This document shows positions 53,807 to 63,921 of a stretch of DNA of 64,000 nucleotides, in pieces. The notes below the pieces were generated by a model. That model was not told where the DNA came from, made no database searches, and was given only the letters and a program-made list of their open reading frames with translations. A program made the translations under genes and the position numbers. The DNA is from Paenibacillus phytorum (GTDB lineage: Bacteria; Bacillota; Bacilli; Paenibacillales; NBRC-103111), in the NCBI RefSeq assembly GCF_013141715.1, contig NZ_WHOA01000089.1, positions 1-64,000 on the forward strand, in the 5' to 3' direction. Numbering within the stretch: the first letter of the stretch is position 1; each line of letters opens with the position of its first letter.

Positions 53807-54225
53807 TACGTGGCGGCCCTCCTAACGATCCCGGGTACCACTCCTACTGCTTATACTTGTTGTACTGCGGCAGGAGTGAAAAGTTGCGGTTATTTGTAAA
53901 AGAATTATGAATTTATGTACGAATAAAATACGAGCCTATAAAACCTTCTTGATTCATCACGAAATTCCTGCTAGATTCGACAATTTGTTCGATAAATTTC
54001 AATTCGCAGCGTGTCTGATGCACACAACAGACTGTCCTTTCCCATTATATAATAAAATCAGAAAAATATGGTATATAAGCACAAAAAAAAACCGCCGAAT
54101 CGGCGGTTGCACTTATGGTGCGATTATCGGATAGGAGTGGAGAGAAACCATACTGTACTTTTATTATATGTATACGGTTTCATTCTGTCAATACTTATTT
54201 TGAAAACGTTTACCAACTCATTTTT
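53807..54225. other. Intergenic region before the ECF sigma gene
   Basis: 419 bp. It contains an inverted repeat CACTCCT / AGGAGTG (53839-53878) close to the sigma gene and the deacetylase terminator at 54082-54110. The rest is A+T-rich with no evident gene. Confidence 0.6.
54082..54110 (-). terminator. Terminator of the polysaccharide deacetylase gene
   Basis: ACCGCCGATTCGGCGGT on the minus strand followed by nine T, 115 nt after the stop codon. Confidence 0.85.
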
Positions 54226-55095
54226 TTAAGATTGAATGGGTTGTATTTGATGCCTCATGGCTTGTTTAATCAAATTATTTATGGAATGTGGCCGAATGAA
54301 TGGACTGCCTGCATTGATCCGTGGGATTTGCATAGGATCCGTATCCTTCATAGTTATACCTGGTTTAGTTGTAAAGGCAAACTTAATTCCGGCTTCCTGA
54401 AGATATGTAATCGTATGATCATCATAGCTTCCGAAAGGGTACGCATAGGAATCGACGGACTTTGAGCCATTCACTTCAATGAGTTTAGTAAGGCCTGTAC
54501 GGGTATCGTTCAGAACTCTTTGTTTGAATTCATCGTCTGTTTCTGTTATACCGTTTTGTGTTATTTTGTTGGTCAACATCGGCTTGCCATTGCTCATTGC
54601 ATGCAGCCCATCCGAATGACATTGAAAATCGATACCAGCGAATTCTTTTCTCATTTTCTTAATCTCTTCTCTAGACAAGGAAGGTAAAAGTGTTCCTACC
54701 GGGTTGTCCAGATCTTTGGTAATAACAAAGTTCACCGCAGGTACTCGCATTTTTTTGAGTATCGGGAAAGCATTGGTATAGAAGCTTTTGTAGCCATCAT
54801 CAAACGTTACAAGTACCGCATTGTCAGGTATTGACGTCCCCTCTGACTTGAAGCTTTTAAACTCATCCATGCTAATGAAATGATAGCCTTTCCGCTGCAT
54901 AGCCTCCAACTGCTTTTCGAACAGCTTTGTCGAAATCGTCACAGAGCCCTGTACTTGATCATCGATATGGTGATACACAAGTACGACAACTTCGTTTGAA
55001 TAAATGACATCTTTTGCACGTACAAGGGAAGGTAAAAAATTCATGAAAGCGATTAATAAAATAAGCATACTTTTCCCTATCAATTGGATCTTCAT
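54226..55095 (-). CDS. Secreted polysaccharide deacetylase (PgaB/IcaB-like)
   Basis: About 289 aa with an N-terminal signal or anchor (MLILLIAFMNFLPSLVRA). NodB-domain motifs: YHHIDD, VTFDDGY (catalytic aspartates) and FQCHSDGLHAM (metal histidines), then YPFGSYDD. It should remove N-acetyl groups from an exopolysaccharide or peptidoglycan. The ATG at 55095 is preferred; the frame extends to 55227 without a better start or signal. Confidence 0.88.
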   Translation of the reverse strand: MKIQLIGKSMLILLIAFMNFLPSLVRAKDVIYSNEVVVLVYHHIDDQVQGSVTISTKLFEKQLEAMQRKGYHFISMDEFKSFKSEGTSIPDNAVLVTFDDGYKSFYTNAFPILKKMRVPAVNFVITKDLDNPVGTLLPSLSREEIKKMRKEFAGIDFQCHSDGLHAMSNGKPMLTNKITQNGITETDDEFKQRVLNDTRTGLTKLIEVNGSKSVDSYAYPFGSYDDHTITYLQEAGIKFAFTTKPGITMKDTDPMQIPRINAGSPFIRPHSINNLIKQAMRHQIQPIQS

Positions 55096-55181
55096 CACGT
55101 TCGCCCCACAATAAAAATATGTAATATATATATGAATAGATGTCATTATATCACGAAGCATTTTCTTTGAGAATGAGTTAA

Positions 55182-55252
55182 CAAAAATAAAATAAGCTGA
55201 TCTCTTCCCCCTTTTCGAATTGTTCAAGAAAGGAAAGAAAACAGCTTATTTA
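55182..55252 (-). terminator. Terminator of the trp-hisC-tyrA operon
   Basis: AATAAGCTG and CAGCTTATT arms, separated by about 40 nt containing CTTTCC-rich sequence, then TTTATTTTTG on the minus strand just after tyrA. Confidence 0.7.
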
Positions 55253-55269
55253 TCATACAATTATGTGCG

Positions 55270-56358
55270 TTATACATGCACTGCGTATGGCCCGCTGAGC
55301 AGCTCAGATGCTCGGTCGGCATCTTCCTGATTTCGAAAAGAAAGACGCAGTACACCAGGAACATCTTCACGGCTTTCAATAATTTGAATGTTGCTTAAAT
55401 TGATTCTAGCGTTACCGAGTAAGGTTGTAATTTGGCCAATAATACCAGGATGATCGGGAATATCAACGTAAATATCGAATAAGGACGTAATCATCCCTTT
55501 TCTGCGTTCTGGCAATTGACTGCGGAACTCACCTGCAACACGGAATTGTTCAGCGATCCCTTCGCCGTCACTTTGTTCCAATAACTTAATGAACCGCGAC
55601 ATTTCTAGATTCCAATCCGTGAGCAGTTTAAGCAGCACATCTTTATTGTTTACAAGAATATCGCGCCAAATCATCGGTTCACTGGATGCGATACGTGTGA
55701 TATCCCTGAAGCCGCCAGCGGCCAGATTTTGATACAACGGATTCGTTTCGTTATAGCCTCTTACTTGATTAACCAATGCTACCGCGATAATATGCGGTAA
55801 ATGGCTGATCGCTCCTACGATGTCATCATGTTCACGGGCGCCTACTTGAACAATTTGAGCCTTCGTTTTCTTGAGCAGCTCCGTCAGACGATCAACCTCA
55901 GCTTGTGGTGTACCCTCTGCCGGTGTCAGGACATAGAACGCATTTTCAAATAGGTGCGAGGATGCTGCCTCCACCCCATGACGTTCGGAGCCTGCCATTG
56001 GATGACCGCCGATAAAATAAACGTTTTCCTTGACAATGGAGGCTGCACTCTCCGTGATTGAAGCTTTGGTACTACCGACATCTGTGATGATACAACCGTC
56101 TTTGAGAGGGAGCTGCACTAGCTGCTGGACATATTCCTCTAACATACCAACTGGCACGCATAGAAAAATGTAATCCGCTCCTTCTACAGCTTCAGCCATA
56201 CTAGTTGTTGCCATATCGACAACATTCCGTTTTAGAAGTTTTTCAACTGACTTCGGATTCGGTGAGTGACCAACGACTGTAAATCCAGGTTTTCCTTTAT
56301 AGCATAAGGCGAGTGATCCACCGATCAGCCCTACACCGAATATCGCAATTTTCGTCAT
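55270..56358 (-). CDS. tyrA: Prephenate dehydrogenase with ACT domain
   Basis: 362-aa enzyme oxidising prephenate to 4-hydroxyphenylpyruvate for tyrosine. N-terminal Rossmann motif GVGLIGGSLA, catalytic HPMAGSERHG, and a C-terminal ACT domain (YVDIPDHPGIIGQITTLLG) for tyrosine feedback. Last gene of the aromatic operon, 23 bp after hisC. AroA/aroE, next in Bacillus, is absent here. Confidence 0.95.
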   Translation of the reverse strand: MTKIAIFGVGLIGGSLALCYKGKPGFTVVGHSPNPKSVEKLLKRNVVDMATTSMAEAVEGADYIFLCVPVGMLEEYVQQLVQLPLKDGCIITDVGSTKASITESAASIVKENVYFIGGHPMAGSERHGVEAASSHLFENAFYVLTPAEGTPQAEVDRLTELLKKTKAQIVQVGAREHDDIVGAISHLPHIIAVALVNQVRGYNETNPLYQNLAAGGFRDITRIASSEPMIWRDILVNNKDVLLKLLTDWNLEMSRFIKLLEQSDGEGIAEQFRVAGEFRSQLPERRKGMITSLFDIYVDIPDHPGIIGQITTLLGNARINLSNIQIIESREDVPGVLRLSFRNQEDADRASELLSGPYAVHV

Positions 56359-56381
56359 GAAATCAACCTTTATGATTTAAA

Positions 56382-57482
56382 TTAGGCCTGAACAGCAACC
56401 TCAGCAAGCACTTGTGTTAGAGCGGCAATGAATTTCTCATTCTGTTCGCGCGAGCCAATTGTAACCCGAAGCGACGTTGGGAAGCCCAACATATGACCTC
56501 CACGAATGATAATACCTCGGCGCAGCAAACCATTAAATACATCTGCTGCTGGCCGGTCAACATTCACCATGATAAAGTTACCATGTGCTGGGAATGCTTG
56601 CAGACCCATCTTGTCAAACTCTTCTGTTAAGTATTTTAAGCCAGCCGTGTTCGCTTCTCGGCAGCTTTGGATAAAGTCTTGATCTTTAATTGCAGCAAGC
56701 GCAGCGGCTTGCGCAAATCTTGTTGTGTTAAAAGGTTCTCGCACTTGATTAATCGACCGAATAACATCGGGATGCCCGATCCCATAACCAATTCGAAGGG
56801 ATGCCAGCCCGTAAATTTTTGAAAAAGTACGCAACGCAATAACATTGCGGTATTGACCAATTAGTTCTATGCTATCCGGGAATTCCCCTGTTGTGTTGTA
56901 CTCGCAGTAAGCTTCATCAAGTACGACTAAAACATGATCTGGAACTTTGGCCAAAAACGCCTTAATCTCCGCATCGGTATTCATCGTTCCTGTCGGATTG
57001 TTCGGATTACAAATCCAAACGATTTTCGTACGTTCTGTAATCGCAGCCAGCATGCCATCCAAATCGTGTGTTCCTTCTTTCAAAGGAACTTCAATGGACA
57101 CAGCCCCTTCGATTTCACAGTTATGCTTGTACTGGGGGAACGTATGTGTAGCCATAACGGATTCGTCACCTTGAACAAGGAAAGCACGCGCCAGCATCAG
57201 AATAACTTCATCGGATCCTGCGCCAAAAATAAGCTGATTCGTTGCCACACCAAGGGACTCAGCAACTGCTTCTGTCAATTGCACAGCTCCCCCATCAGGA
57301 TATAAGCTGATGTTGGATAATTCCGCATCAATCGCAGCTTTTACCTTTGGCGAGGAGCCGAAAGGGTTTTCGTTAGATGCCAGCTTAATCACTTCTGTCA
57401 AACCTAGCTCACGCTTCACTTCTTCAATAGGCTTACCAGGTTGATAGACAGGTAAATGTACAATCGTTTGTTTCGGTTTCAT
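56382..57482 (-). CDS. hisC: Histidinol-phosphate aminotransferase
   Basis: 366-aa PLP enzyme shared by histidine and aromatic amino-acid synthesis in Bacillales. Seen: KLASNENPFG, CNPNNPTGT, and the lysine in RTFSKIYGLASLRIGY. The ATG at 57482 follows GAGGTG by 6 nt; a GTG at 57491 lies on that site. Between trpA and tyrA. Confidence 0.95.
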   Translation of the reverse strand: MKPKQTIVHLPVYQPGKPIEEVKRELGLTEVIKLASNENPFGSSPKVKAAIDAELSNISLYPDGGAVQLTEAVAESLGVATNQLIFGAGSDEVILMLARAFLVQGDESVMATHTFPQYKHNCEIEGAVSIEVPLKEGTHDLDGMLAAITERTKIVWICNPNNPTGTMNTDAEIKAFLAKVPDHVLVVLDEAYCEYNTTGEFPDSIELIGQYRNVIALRTFSKIYGLASLRIGYGIGHPDVIRSINQVREPFNTTRFAQAAALAAIKDQDFIQSCREANTAGLKYLTEEFDKMGLQAFPAHGNFIMVNVDRPAADVFNGLLRRGIIIRGGHMLGFPTSLRVTIGSREQNEKFIAALTQVLAEVAVQA

Positions 57483-57499
57483 GATAGTCACCTCGTCAA

Positions 57500-58315
57500 T
57501 TATATGTCCGAACGTTTTAATTGTCCCACAAAGTTACGAATTTGCAAGAGTCCTTCCGGATGTGCAGCATCGGCCTCTAGATGAGGTAGTACGTTCTCAA
57601 TCGTTCGTACGATGGCACTTCCAACAACGACTCCGTCACAAAGCTTCTCAAAGCGCTTAACTTGCTCGCGATTCGAAATACCGAAGCCGACGACAATCGG
57701 AACACTAGCAGCTTCCCGTACCGTTGCAAGGAAATCTTCGATGCCTCCGAAGAATTCGGCGCGCTCACCTGTTACACCTAATGATGATACACAATACACG
57801 AATCCGCGAGCTCCAGCTGCTATTCGCTTAACGCGCTCATTGGATGTTGGCGCAACTAACGGGATAAGATGGATACCATTAGCTTCAGCAATTGCTCTTG
57901 TCTCACTATCTTCTTCCAACGGAAGATCAGGAATAATAATTCCACTGATTTCATTCTCCTGCATCGCTTTGAAAATACGCTCCAGCCCAATTTGTAAAAC
58001 TGGATTATAATACGTAAAAAGAATGAAAGGCAGCTTAGAGCCTCTGCTTCTAGCCTGACGAGCGACATCCATCACATCAAAGATTGAAATTTTGCGCTGT
58101 AAAGCACGTTCAGAGGAACGTTGAATCACAGGACCGTCAGCTAACGGATCAGAATAAGGAACACCTAGCTCGATCAAGTCGGCGCCTGCGCGTTCCATTT
58201 CCAGAATAAGCTCAAGGGATGCTTCAAGGGAAGGATCTCCGATGGTCAAGAAAGGAATCATCGCTGTTTCCCCGCGCTCTTTGAGCTCGGCAAATCGACT
58301 ATCAATACGGTTCAT
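57500..58315 (-). CDS. trpA: Tryptophan synthase alpha chain
   Basis: 271-aa TIM-barrel that cleaves indole-3-glycerol phosphate. Motifs: ELGVPYSDPLADGPVIQ (catalytic Asp), DLPLEE and VVGFGISN. Starts 3 bp after trpB with GGGAGGG. Confidence 0.97.
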   Translation of the reverse strand: MNRIDSRFAELKERGETAMIPFLTIGDPSLEASLELILEMERAGADLIELGVPYSDPLADGPVIQRSSERALQRKISIFDVMDVARQARSRGSKLPFILFTYYNPVLQIGLERIFKAMQENEISGIIIPDLPLEEDSETRAIAEANGIHLIPLVAPTSNERVKRIAAGARGFVYCVSSLGVTGERAEFFGGIEDFLATVREAASVPIVVGFGISNREQVKRFEKLCDGVVVGSAIVRTIENVLPHLEADAAHPEGLLQIRNFVGQLKRSDI

Positions 58316-58318
58316 CGC

Positions 58319-59515
58319 TTATTCCCTCCCCATGCCGAGATAGCTCATAATGGATTCAACATCTTTATCGCCACGTCCAGAAAGATTTACGATAATAATT
58401 TCATCTTTGGACATAGTAGGAGCTATTTTAACCGTTTGAGCAATGGCATGTGCACTCTCTAAGGCTGGAATTATTCCTTCTGTACGGCTAAGAAGTTGAA
58501 GAGCATCTAGTGCTTCCTGATCCGAGATCGGATAATACGTTGCTCGCTCAATATCTTTGAGGTAGGAATGCTCCGGTCCAATACCGGGATAATCCAAGCC
58601 TGCTGAAATGGAATGAGCCGGCAATACTTGACCATACTCATCCTGCAGCAAATAGCTAAGTGAGCCTTGGAAAACACCGGGAGTTCCCTTGGTCATTGTA
58701 GCCGCATGTTCCTCGGTATGAATACCGCGGCCAGCCGCTTCCACGCCAATGAGTTTCACTGATTCATCTTGGACGAAAGGGTAGAAAATACCCATGGCGT
58801 TACTGCCTCCGCCTACGCAAGCAATTACAGCATCAGGCAATCTGCCTTCGGTTTCAAGGATTTGCTCACGTGACTCATCGCCAATGACACGTTGAAAATC
58901 ACGCACCATCATAGGGTAAGGATGCGGTCCTGTAACGGACCCTAGGATATAATAAGTATCCTGAACGTTGCTAACCCAGTAACGAAGCGTTTCATTACAA
59001 GCATCTTTCAACGTACGAGTACCAGACGTAACTGGAATGACATCAGATCCAAGCAATTTCATGCGGAAAACATTCAACTGCTGACGCTTCGTGTCTTCCT
59101 CACCCATGAATACTTTACACTCAAATCCCATTAAAGCAGCTACCGTTGCTGATGCAACACCATGCTGCCCAGCTCCTGTTTCCGCAATAATCTTCTTCTT
59201 CCCCATTCTTTTAGCGAGAACGGCTTGTCCAATGGTGTTATTAATTTTGTGAGCACCCGTATGGTTCAAATCCTCACGTTTCAAATAAATTTTGGCTCCA
59301 CCCAAGAGTTCAGAAAGCCGCTCTGCATAATAAAGCGGTGTTGGCCGACCCGAATATTGCTTTTGTAGGTAGCGCACCTCGGCAATAAATTCAGGATCAT
59401 CTTTATATTGTTCATAAGCTTCTTCAAGCTCAATTAGAGCATTCATCAACGTCTCAGGAACATAACGGCCGCCGAACTTGCCGAATCTGCCATGCTGGTC
59501 AGGTACTTGCGTCAT
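58319..59515 (-). CDS. trpB: Tryptophan synthase beta chain
   Basis: 398-aa PLP enzyme joining indole and serine. PLP lysine in [21 protein letters not shown], and the [10 protein letters not shown] glycine loop are present. Overlaps the trpF end by ATGA. Confidence 0.97.
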   Translation of the reverse strand: MTQVPDQHGRFGKFGGRYVPETLMNALIELEEAYEQYKDDPEFIAEVRYLQKQYSGRPTPLYYAERLSELLGGAKIYLKREDLNHTGAHKINNTIGQAVLAKRMGKKKIIAETGAGQHGVASATVAALMGFECKVFMGEEDTKRQQLNVFRMKLLGSDVIPVTSGTRTLKDACNETLRYWVSNVQDTYYILGSVTGPHPYPMMVRDFQRVIGDESREQILETEGRLPDAVIACVGGGSNAMGIFYPFVQDESVKLIGVEAAGRGIHTEEHAATMTKGTPGVFQGSLSYLLQDEYGQVLPAHSISAGLDYPGIGPEHSYLKDIERATYYPISDQEALDALQLLSRTEGIIPALESAHAIAQTVKIAPTMSKDEIIIVNLSGRGDKDVESIMSYLGMGRE

Positions 59516-60210
59516 TTTCGAGTCACCCTTTCCACAAATGCTGTAATTTTGGCTATATCTTTCACGCCATCGGTCTCAACGCCGCTGGAAACATCTACGC
59601 CATCGGGGTAATAGGCTGTTACTAATTGATCTACATTATCAGGTTGAAGCCCACCTGCTACAAGAAGCGCCACACCTGCTGAACGTGCCCACTCCTGATA
59701 AACAGGAATGCAGTCCCAAACAAAAGTTTTGCCTGATCCTCCCCCAAATATAGGGTCGAAGGTATCCAGTAAAACCGCATCGACAGTCCCTATATAAGGG
59801 TCAAGCTGAGCGGCTACATCCTCCATATTTGGGATTTTGTTTTCTGTTTTGGGAATCGAAACGGACTTGAACACCTTCACCTGAAAATGTTCGCGAACCC
59901 ATCGGCAAAAGTCAGGTGTTTCCTGACTATGTAACTGTACGACATCAAGTGGAGCCACCGCTAGAATGTCGGTTAACTGCTCCTTGCTCGGATTAACGAA
60001 TACCCCTACGGTTAATGGGATAGATATCCCTTTAGCCTCTTCTGATTTCAAAAAGGAAATCAGCTCTCCAGCCTTCTCTGCCGTAACTTGCCGCTTGCTC
60101 GGTGCAAAAACAAAACCGATATGTGCTATCGGCAAATGCACGATTGATTTTAACACTTCAACGCTTTGAAGTCCACAAATTTTTACCGTTGGAACCGTCC
60201 CCACAGCCAT
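59512..60210 (-). CDS. trpF: Phosphoribosylanthranilate isomerase
   Basis: About 232 aa TIM barrel. N-terminal KICGLQ (catalytic Cys), VQLHSQE and a C-terminal [15 protein letters not shown] phosphate site. The ATG at 60210 has GAGG 8 nt upstream; a TTG at 60234 would overlap the trpC stop. Confidence 0.95.
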   Translation of the reverse strand: MAVGTVPTVKICGLQSVEVLKSIVHLPIAHIGFVFAPSKRQVTAEKAGELISFLKSEEAKGISIPLTVGVFVNPSKEQLTDILAVAPLDVVQLHSQETPDFCRWVREHFQVKVFKSVSIPKTENKIPNMEDVAAQLDPYIGTVDAVLLDTFDPIFGGGSGKTFVWDCIPVYQEWARSAGVALLVAGGLQPDNVDQLVTAYYPDGVDVSSGVETDGVKDIAKITAFVERVTRK

Positions 60211-60234
60211 CAAATTCGCCTCTTTCTCCTCCAA

Positions 60235-61032
60235 CTACTTCGCCCTTTGAACCCTCGTACCCATCAAATCATGAACGGCCTGCTCAACAATAGGCTGTCG
60301 CATGAAATGCTCGCCGATTAAAACGGCTTGAGCACCAACTTGGTGTAAATAAGCCATATCTTTGACGGTAGAAATGCCACTTTCACTGACGACAGTTTTC
60401 CCTGCGGGAATGAATTGAATCAGTTCTTCTGTCGTGCCTAAGTCGGTAACAAATGTTTTCAAATTCCGATTGTTGATGCCAATCAATTGCGTATCCAATT
60501 CAAGAGCACGTTCCAGTTCCTCGCGATCATGGACCTCAACGAGTGCATCTAGTCCAATATCACTAGCTAGCTTCAGGTACTGCTTCATTTGCTCTGTCGT
60601 TAAAATGGCAGCAATCAGCAAGATAGCATCGGCGCCAATCAAACGCGCTTCATAAATTTGCTTCGGATCAATTGTGAAATCCTTACGAAGCAATGGCACA
60701 TTCACTGCTTTACGAACAGCCTTCAAGTACTCATTGCTGCCTTGGAAGTAGTCTACATCTGTCAGAACGGAGATACAATCTGCGCCTGCTCTTTCATACG
60801 CTTCCGCTAAAAGAACCGGTTCAAAATCATCGCGAATCAACCCTTTGGATGGGGAAGCCTTTTTCACCTCGGCAATTAAACCCATCGCACGATTTTTCCG
60901 TGTAGTTAACGCTTGTTCAAAGCCTAAACAAGGAGGCAGGTCCGAGATTAACTTCTCAGCATCCTTGATCGAAAAGCTGCTCATCGCTTCAACCTCTGCC
61001 CGCTTGGTGGCAACAATTTTATCAAGAAACAT
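60235..61032 (-). CDS. trpC: Indole-3-glycerol phosphate synthase
   Basis: 265-aa TIM barrel. Motifs EVKKASPSKG, LRKDF, GINNRNLKTF and VSESGI are intact. Its start overlaps the trpD end by 11 bp. Confidence 0.97.
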   Translation of the reverse strand: MFLDKIVATKRAEVEAMSSFSIKDAEKLISDLPPCLGFEQALTTRKNRAMGLIAEVKKASPSKGLIRDDFEPVLLAEAYERAGADCISVLTDVDYFQGSNEYLKAVRKAVNVPLLRKDFTIDPKQIYEARLIGADAILLIAAILTTEQMKQYLKLASDIGLDALVEVHDREELERALELDTQLIGINNRNLKTFVTDLGTTEELIQFIPAGKTVVSESGISTVKDMAYLHQVGAQAVLIGEHFMRQPIVEQAVHDLMGTRVQRAK

Positions 61033-62062
61033 GGCATAATTCTCCTGTATATTGGATTAAATCGTTCAATTTTTGCTCAGCACGACCTGAATCAATGACA
61101 TCAGCCGCTAATTTCACACCCTGTTGAAGGGTTCCGACTTGCCCTGTCACATAGAAGCAGGCCGCTGCGTTTGCAAGTACGATATCGCGATAAGGCCCCT
61201 TCTCACCAGCAAAAATATGACGAATGATTTCAGCGTTTAGAATTGCATCTCCACCCGCTACATCTTTGATGCTATGTGCGCGTAAACCAAGATCATCCGG
61301 AGTAATGGTGTAGGTGATTATGGTGTTTGCTTTCAATTCCGTTACTTTCGTAGGTGCTGAAATGCTGAATTCATCCAAACCATCCTCGCTTGCGATGACC
61401 AAAGCTCGTTTCAGTCCCAGAGCTTGCAGCGCTTGTGCGATCAGCTCAGTCTTCGTGCTGTCAAATACACCAAGCACTTGACGGTCTGCGCCAGCTGGAT
61501 TGGTTAACGGCCCCAGCAGGTTGAATACGGTTCTGAAGCCCAGCTCGCGCCGAGGTGCAGCCACATGCTTCATGGATTGATGGTACGCTTGGGCAAACAT
61601 GAAGCAGATGCCTGTTTTGTCTAAGCATTTAGCCGCTTGCTCACCGCTTAACGTAATCTTCACGCCAAGAGCTTCAAGGACGTCTGCGCTTCCGCTTTTG
61701 CTCGACATCGCCCGATTGCCATGTTTCGCTACGCGAATCCCCCCAGCAGATGCGACTATCGCTGCCGTTGTGGAGATATTGAACGTCTCTGCGCCATCTC
61801 CGCCAGTCCCGCATGTATCCAGCAGATCATTCTGGCGTACGTTGACCTGAACGGCTTTGTTCCGCATTGCTTCTGCGAAGCCCGTAATCTCCTCCAGCGT
61901 CTCTCCTTTGATGCGAAGTGCTGTAAGCAGGCTGCCGATTTGAGCGGGAGTCACCGCACCGTCCATGATTTCAGACATGACGCCGCGCGCTTCCTCACGC
62001 GACAAATGACTACCGCTAATGACTTTCCCGAGCGCTTGCTGTATTTGAATAAGTCCACTCAT
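61022..62062 (-). CDS. trpD: Anthranilate phosphoribosyltransferase
   Basis: 346-aa enzyme with the PRPP loop DTCGTGGDG near residue 85, KHGNRAMSSKSGSAD and a NLLGPLTNPAG segment. No glutamine amidotransferase (trpG) lies in this operon; in Bacillus that subunit is pabA elsewhere. Confidence 0.97.
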   Translation of the reverse strand: MSGLIQIQQALGKVISGSHLSREEARGVMSEIMDGAVTPAQIGSLLTALRIKGETLEEITGFAEAMRNKAVQVNVRQNDLLDTCGTGGDGAETFNISTTAAIVASAGGIRVAKHGNRAMSSKSGSADVLEALGVKITLSGEQAAKCLDKTGICFMFAQAYHQSMKHVAAPRRELGFRTVFNLLGPLTNPAGADRQVLGVFDSTKTELIAQALQALGLKRALVIASEDGLDEFSISAPTKVTELKANTIITYTITPDDLGLRAHSIKDVAGGDAILNAEIIRHIFAGEKGPYRDIVLANAAACFYVTGQVGTLQQGVKLAADVIDSGRAEQKLNDLIQYTGELCHVS

Positions 62063-62089
62063 GACTAGAGTCTCCTCTCCTTCTCTCCC

Positions 62090-63637
62090 TTAAGAGTTAA
62101 CAAAATAATCTTTGTTAATATCGCTAACTGGTCTAGGTTCAGGGCTGAACATGGCCTCTGCCATCCGAATTGATTTTAGCAAAGCTGTCGCTTTATTAAC
62201 CGTCTCCTGGTATTCACTTTCAGGAACAGAATCCCATACAATACCGGCTCCGGCTTGCACATAGGCTTTGCCATTTTTGAAAATAATCGTACGGATTGTA
62301 ATACAAGTGTCCAAATTCCCCGAAAATCCTAGATAACCAATCGCTCCGGCATAAGCACCGCGAGATTCTGGCTCCAACTCAGCAATAATCTCCATAGCTC
62401 TCAGCTTTGGCGCTCCAGACACCGTACCTGCAGGCATACAGGAAAGAAAAGCATCGAAGAAATCTTTGTCCTTTGCAATTTTACCAGAAACGTTAGAAAC
62501 GATATGCATGACGTGTGAATACCGTTCAATGTCCATGAATGTATCGCACTTCACAGTTCCGAATTCCGATACACGCCCGATGTCATTGCGACCTAAGTCA
62601 ACCAGCATCAAATGTTCAGCGCGTTCTTTCTCATCTGCGAGCAATTCTTTTTCCAGAGCAAGATCTTCTTCTGGCGTCTTCCCTCTAGGTCTTGTACCAG
62701 CAATTGGTCGCGTCTCTACCTTCTCTTCTTCAACGCGAACCAACAGCTCCGGCGATGTGCCAACGACGACTTCATCATCCATTTTGAGCACATACATATA
62801 GGGAGATGGATTCATCGTTCGCAGTACTCGATACACTTGCAAAGGCGAAACTGTCGTTTCCATTTCAAAACGCTGTGACAACACAACTTGGAAAATATCA
62901 CCAGCTCGAATGTATTCCTTCGCTTTATTCACGTTTGCAATGTATTTTTCTTTCGTGATGTTGGATCGAATATCGCCGAGATCCGGTTCGGATACAATCG
63001 GATTGTGAGTCATTGTCTCGGAGCTAAGCGGACGCTTGATCTTCTCGATTGTGGCATCGATTTTCTCACAAGTCGCATGATACGCTTTTACAATGTCAGC
63101 ATCTGTTGCAAAAGGTTGTACGTGCACATTGGCAATCACTTTGATTTGTTGTTTGAAATGATCGAAAACAATGACTTGATCGCAGAACATGAATTGAATG
63201 TCATTCATTTGCAAATCATCAATTTGATGAGCTGGGAGATTCTCGTAGTACTGAAGCAGATCGTATCCGAAGAATCCAACAGCACCGCCTGTAAAACGCG
63301 GCAAGTCCGCAAGCTGAGGACTGGAGTAGGATCTCAGATAGGCTTTCAACACATCGATTGGCTTCTCATCCAAAACCTTATTCTCGGATTGTGTTTCTAC
63401 CATGGTTTTCCCATGCTTCGCTTTAATCATCAAGAAGGGATCGCTGCCTATAAAGGAATATCGGGCCCATTTCACGCCGCCCTCAACACTTTCTAAAAGG
63501 AACGCACGCGGTTCTTGGTAAAGATGTTGAAATACACGTATTGGGGTTTCAGTATCTGCTAACAAATGGCGCACAACAGGAATGAGATTATAATCTTTAG
63601 CCAAACGAATAACTTCTTGAATTTCAGGTGTATACAT
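62090..63637 (-). CDS. trpE: Anthranilate synthase component I
   Basis: 515-aa chorismate-using subunit. The N-terminal feedback site motif LLES (residues about 47-50) is present, and the catalytic part shows PSPYMYVLKM, SPELLVRVE, TRPIAGTRPRG, VDLGRNDIGRV and AGAGIVWDS. First gene of the operon, controlled by a TRAP-type leader. Ribosome site GAGAGGGG 8 nt upstream. Confidence 0.97.
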   Translation of the reverse strand: MYTPEIQEVIRLAKDYNLIPVVRHLLADTETPIRVFQHLYQEPRAFLLESVEGGVKWARYSFIGSDPFLMIKAKHGKTMVETQSENKVLDEKPIDVLKAYLRSYSSPQLADLPRFTGGAVGFFGYDLLQYYENLPAHQIDDLQMNDIQFMFCDQVIVFDHFKQQIKVIANVHVQPFATDADIVKAYHATCEKIDATIEKIKRPLSSETMTHNPIVSEPDLGDIRSNITKEKYIANVNKAKEYIRAGDIFQVVLSQRFEMETTVSPLQVYRVLRTMNPSPYMYVLKMDDEVVVGTSPELLVRVEEEKVETRPIAGTRPRGKTPEEDLALEKELLADEKERAEHLMLVDLGRNDIGRVSEFGTVKCDTFMDIERYSHVMHIVSNVSGKIAKDKDFFDAFLSCMPAGTVSGAPKLRAMEIIAELEPESRGAYAGAIGYLGFSGNLDTCITIRTIIFKNGKAYVQAGAGIVWDSVPESEYQETVNKATALLKSIRMAEAMFSPEPRPVSDINKDYFVNS

Positions 63638-63705
63638 GGAAACATCCCCTCTCAGCTTGTGAGCAACTCGTGATCTCAGTGGTGCTCAAAACTCTATTCG
63701 AATGA

Positions 63706-63734
63706 CAAAAAAACCTCTACCGAAGTAGAGGTTG
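63706..63734 (-). terminator. trp leader terminator
   Basis: ACCTCTAC-TTCG-GTAGAGGT then seven T on the minus strand, about 70 nt before the trpE start. Confidence 0.9.
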
Positions 63735-63853
63735 ACTTTAGTACAGTAGAAGTTCAAGAAGAATATGATAAAAGAAGCCATGGCTATGTATGAACAAACA
63801 GACGCCCTCGAATAGAGTCGCACTTATCTTCACACAAACCTATGTTACCTTTT

Positions 63854-63916
63854 CTCATCTCAACTGGGCTAAGCTCTACTCAACTAAATGCTTCTCTACT
63901 TACCTAAACTCATCTA
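63854..63916 (-). promoter_or_regulatory. Candidate TRAP-binding site (NAG repeats)
   Basis: On the transcript, NAG triplets fall at exact 5-nt steps from 63916 down to 63854: ten are GAG or UAG, one AAG and one CAG, with one gap near 63889. This matches the (G/U)AGNN pattern bound by the 11-subunit TRAP protein. Confidence 0.85.
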
Positions 63917-63921
63917 ATTAC

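Noticed and set aside
62888..63496. 202-aa open frame antisense to trpE
   Set aside because: Low-complexity Phe/Ile/Asn composition, no ribosome site, and trpE is clearly real.
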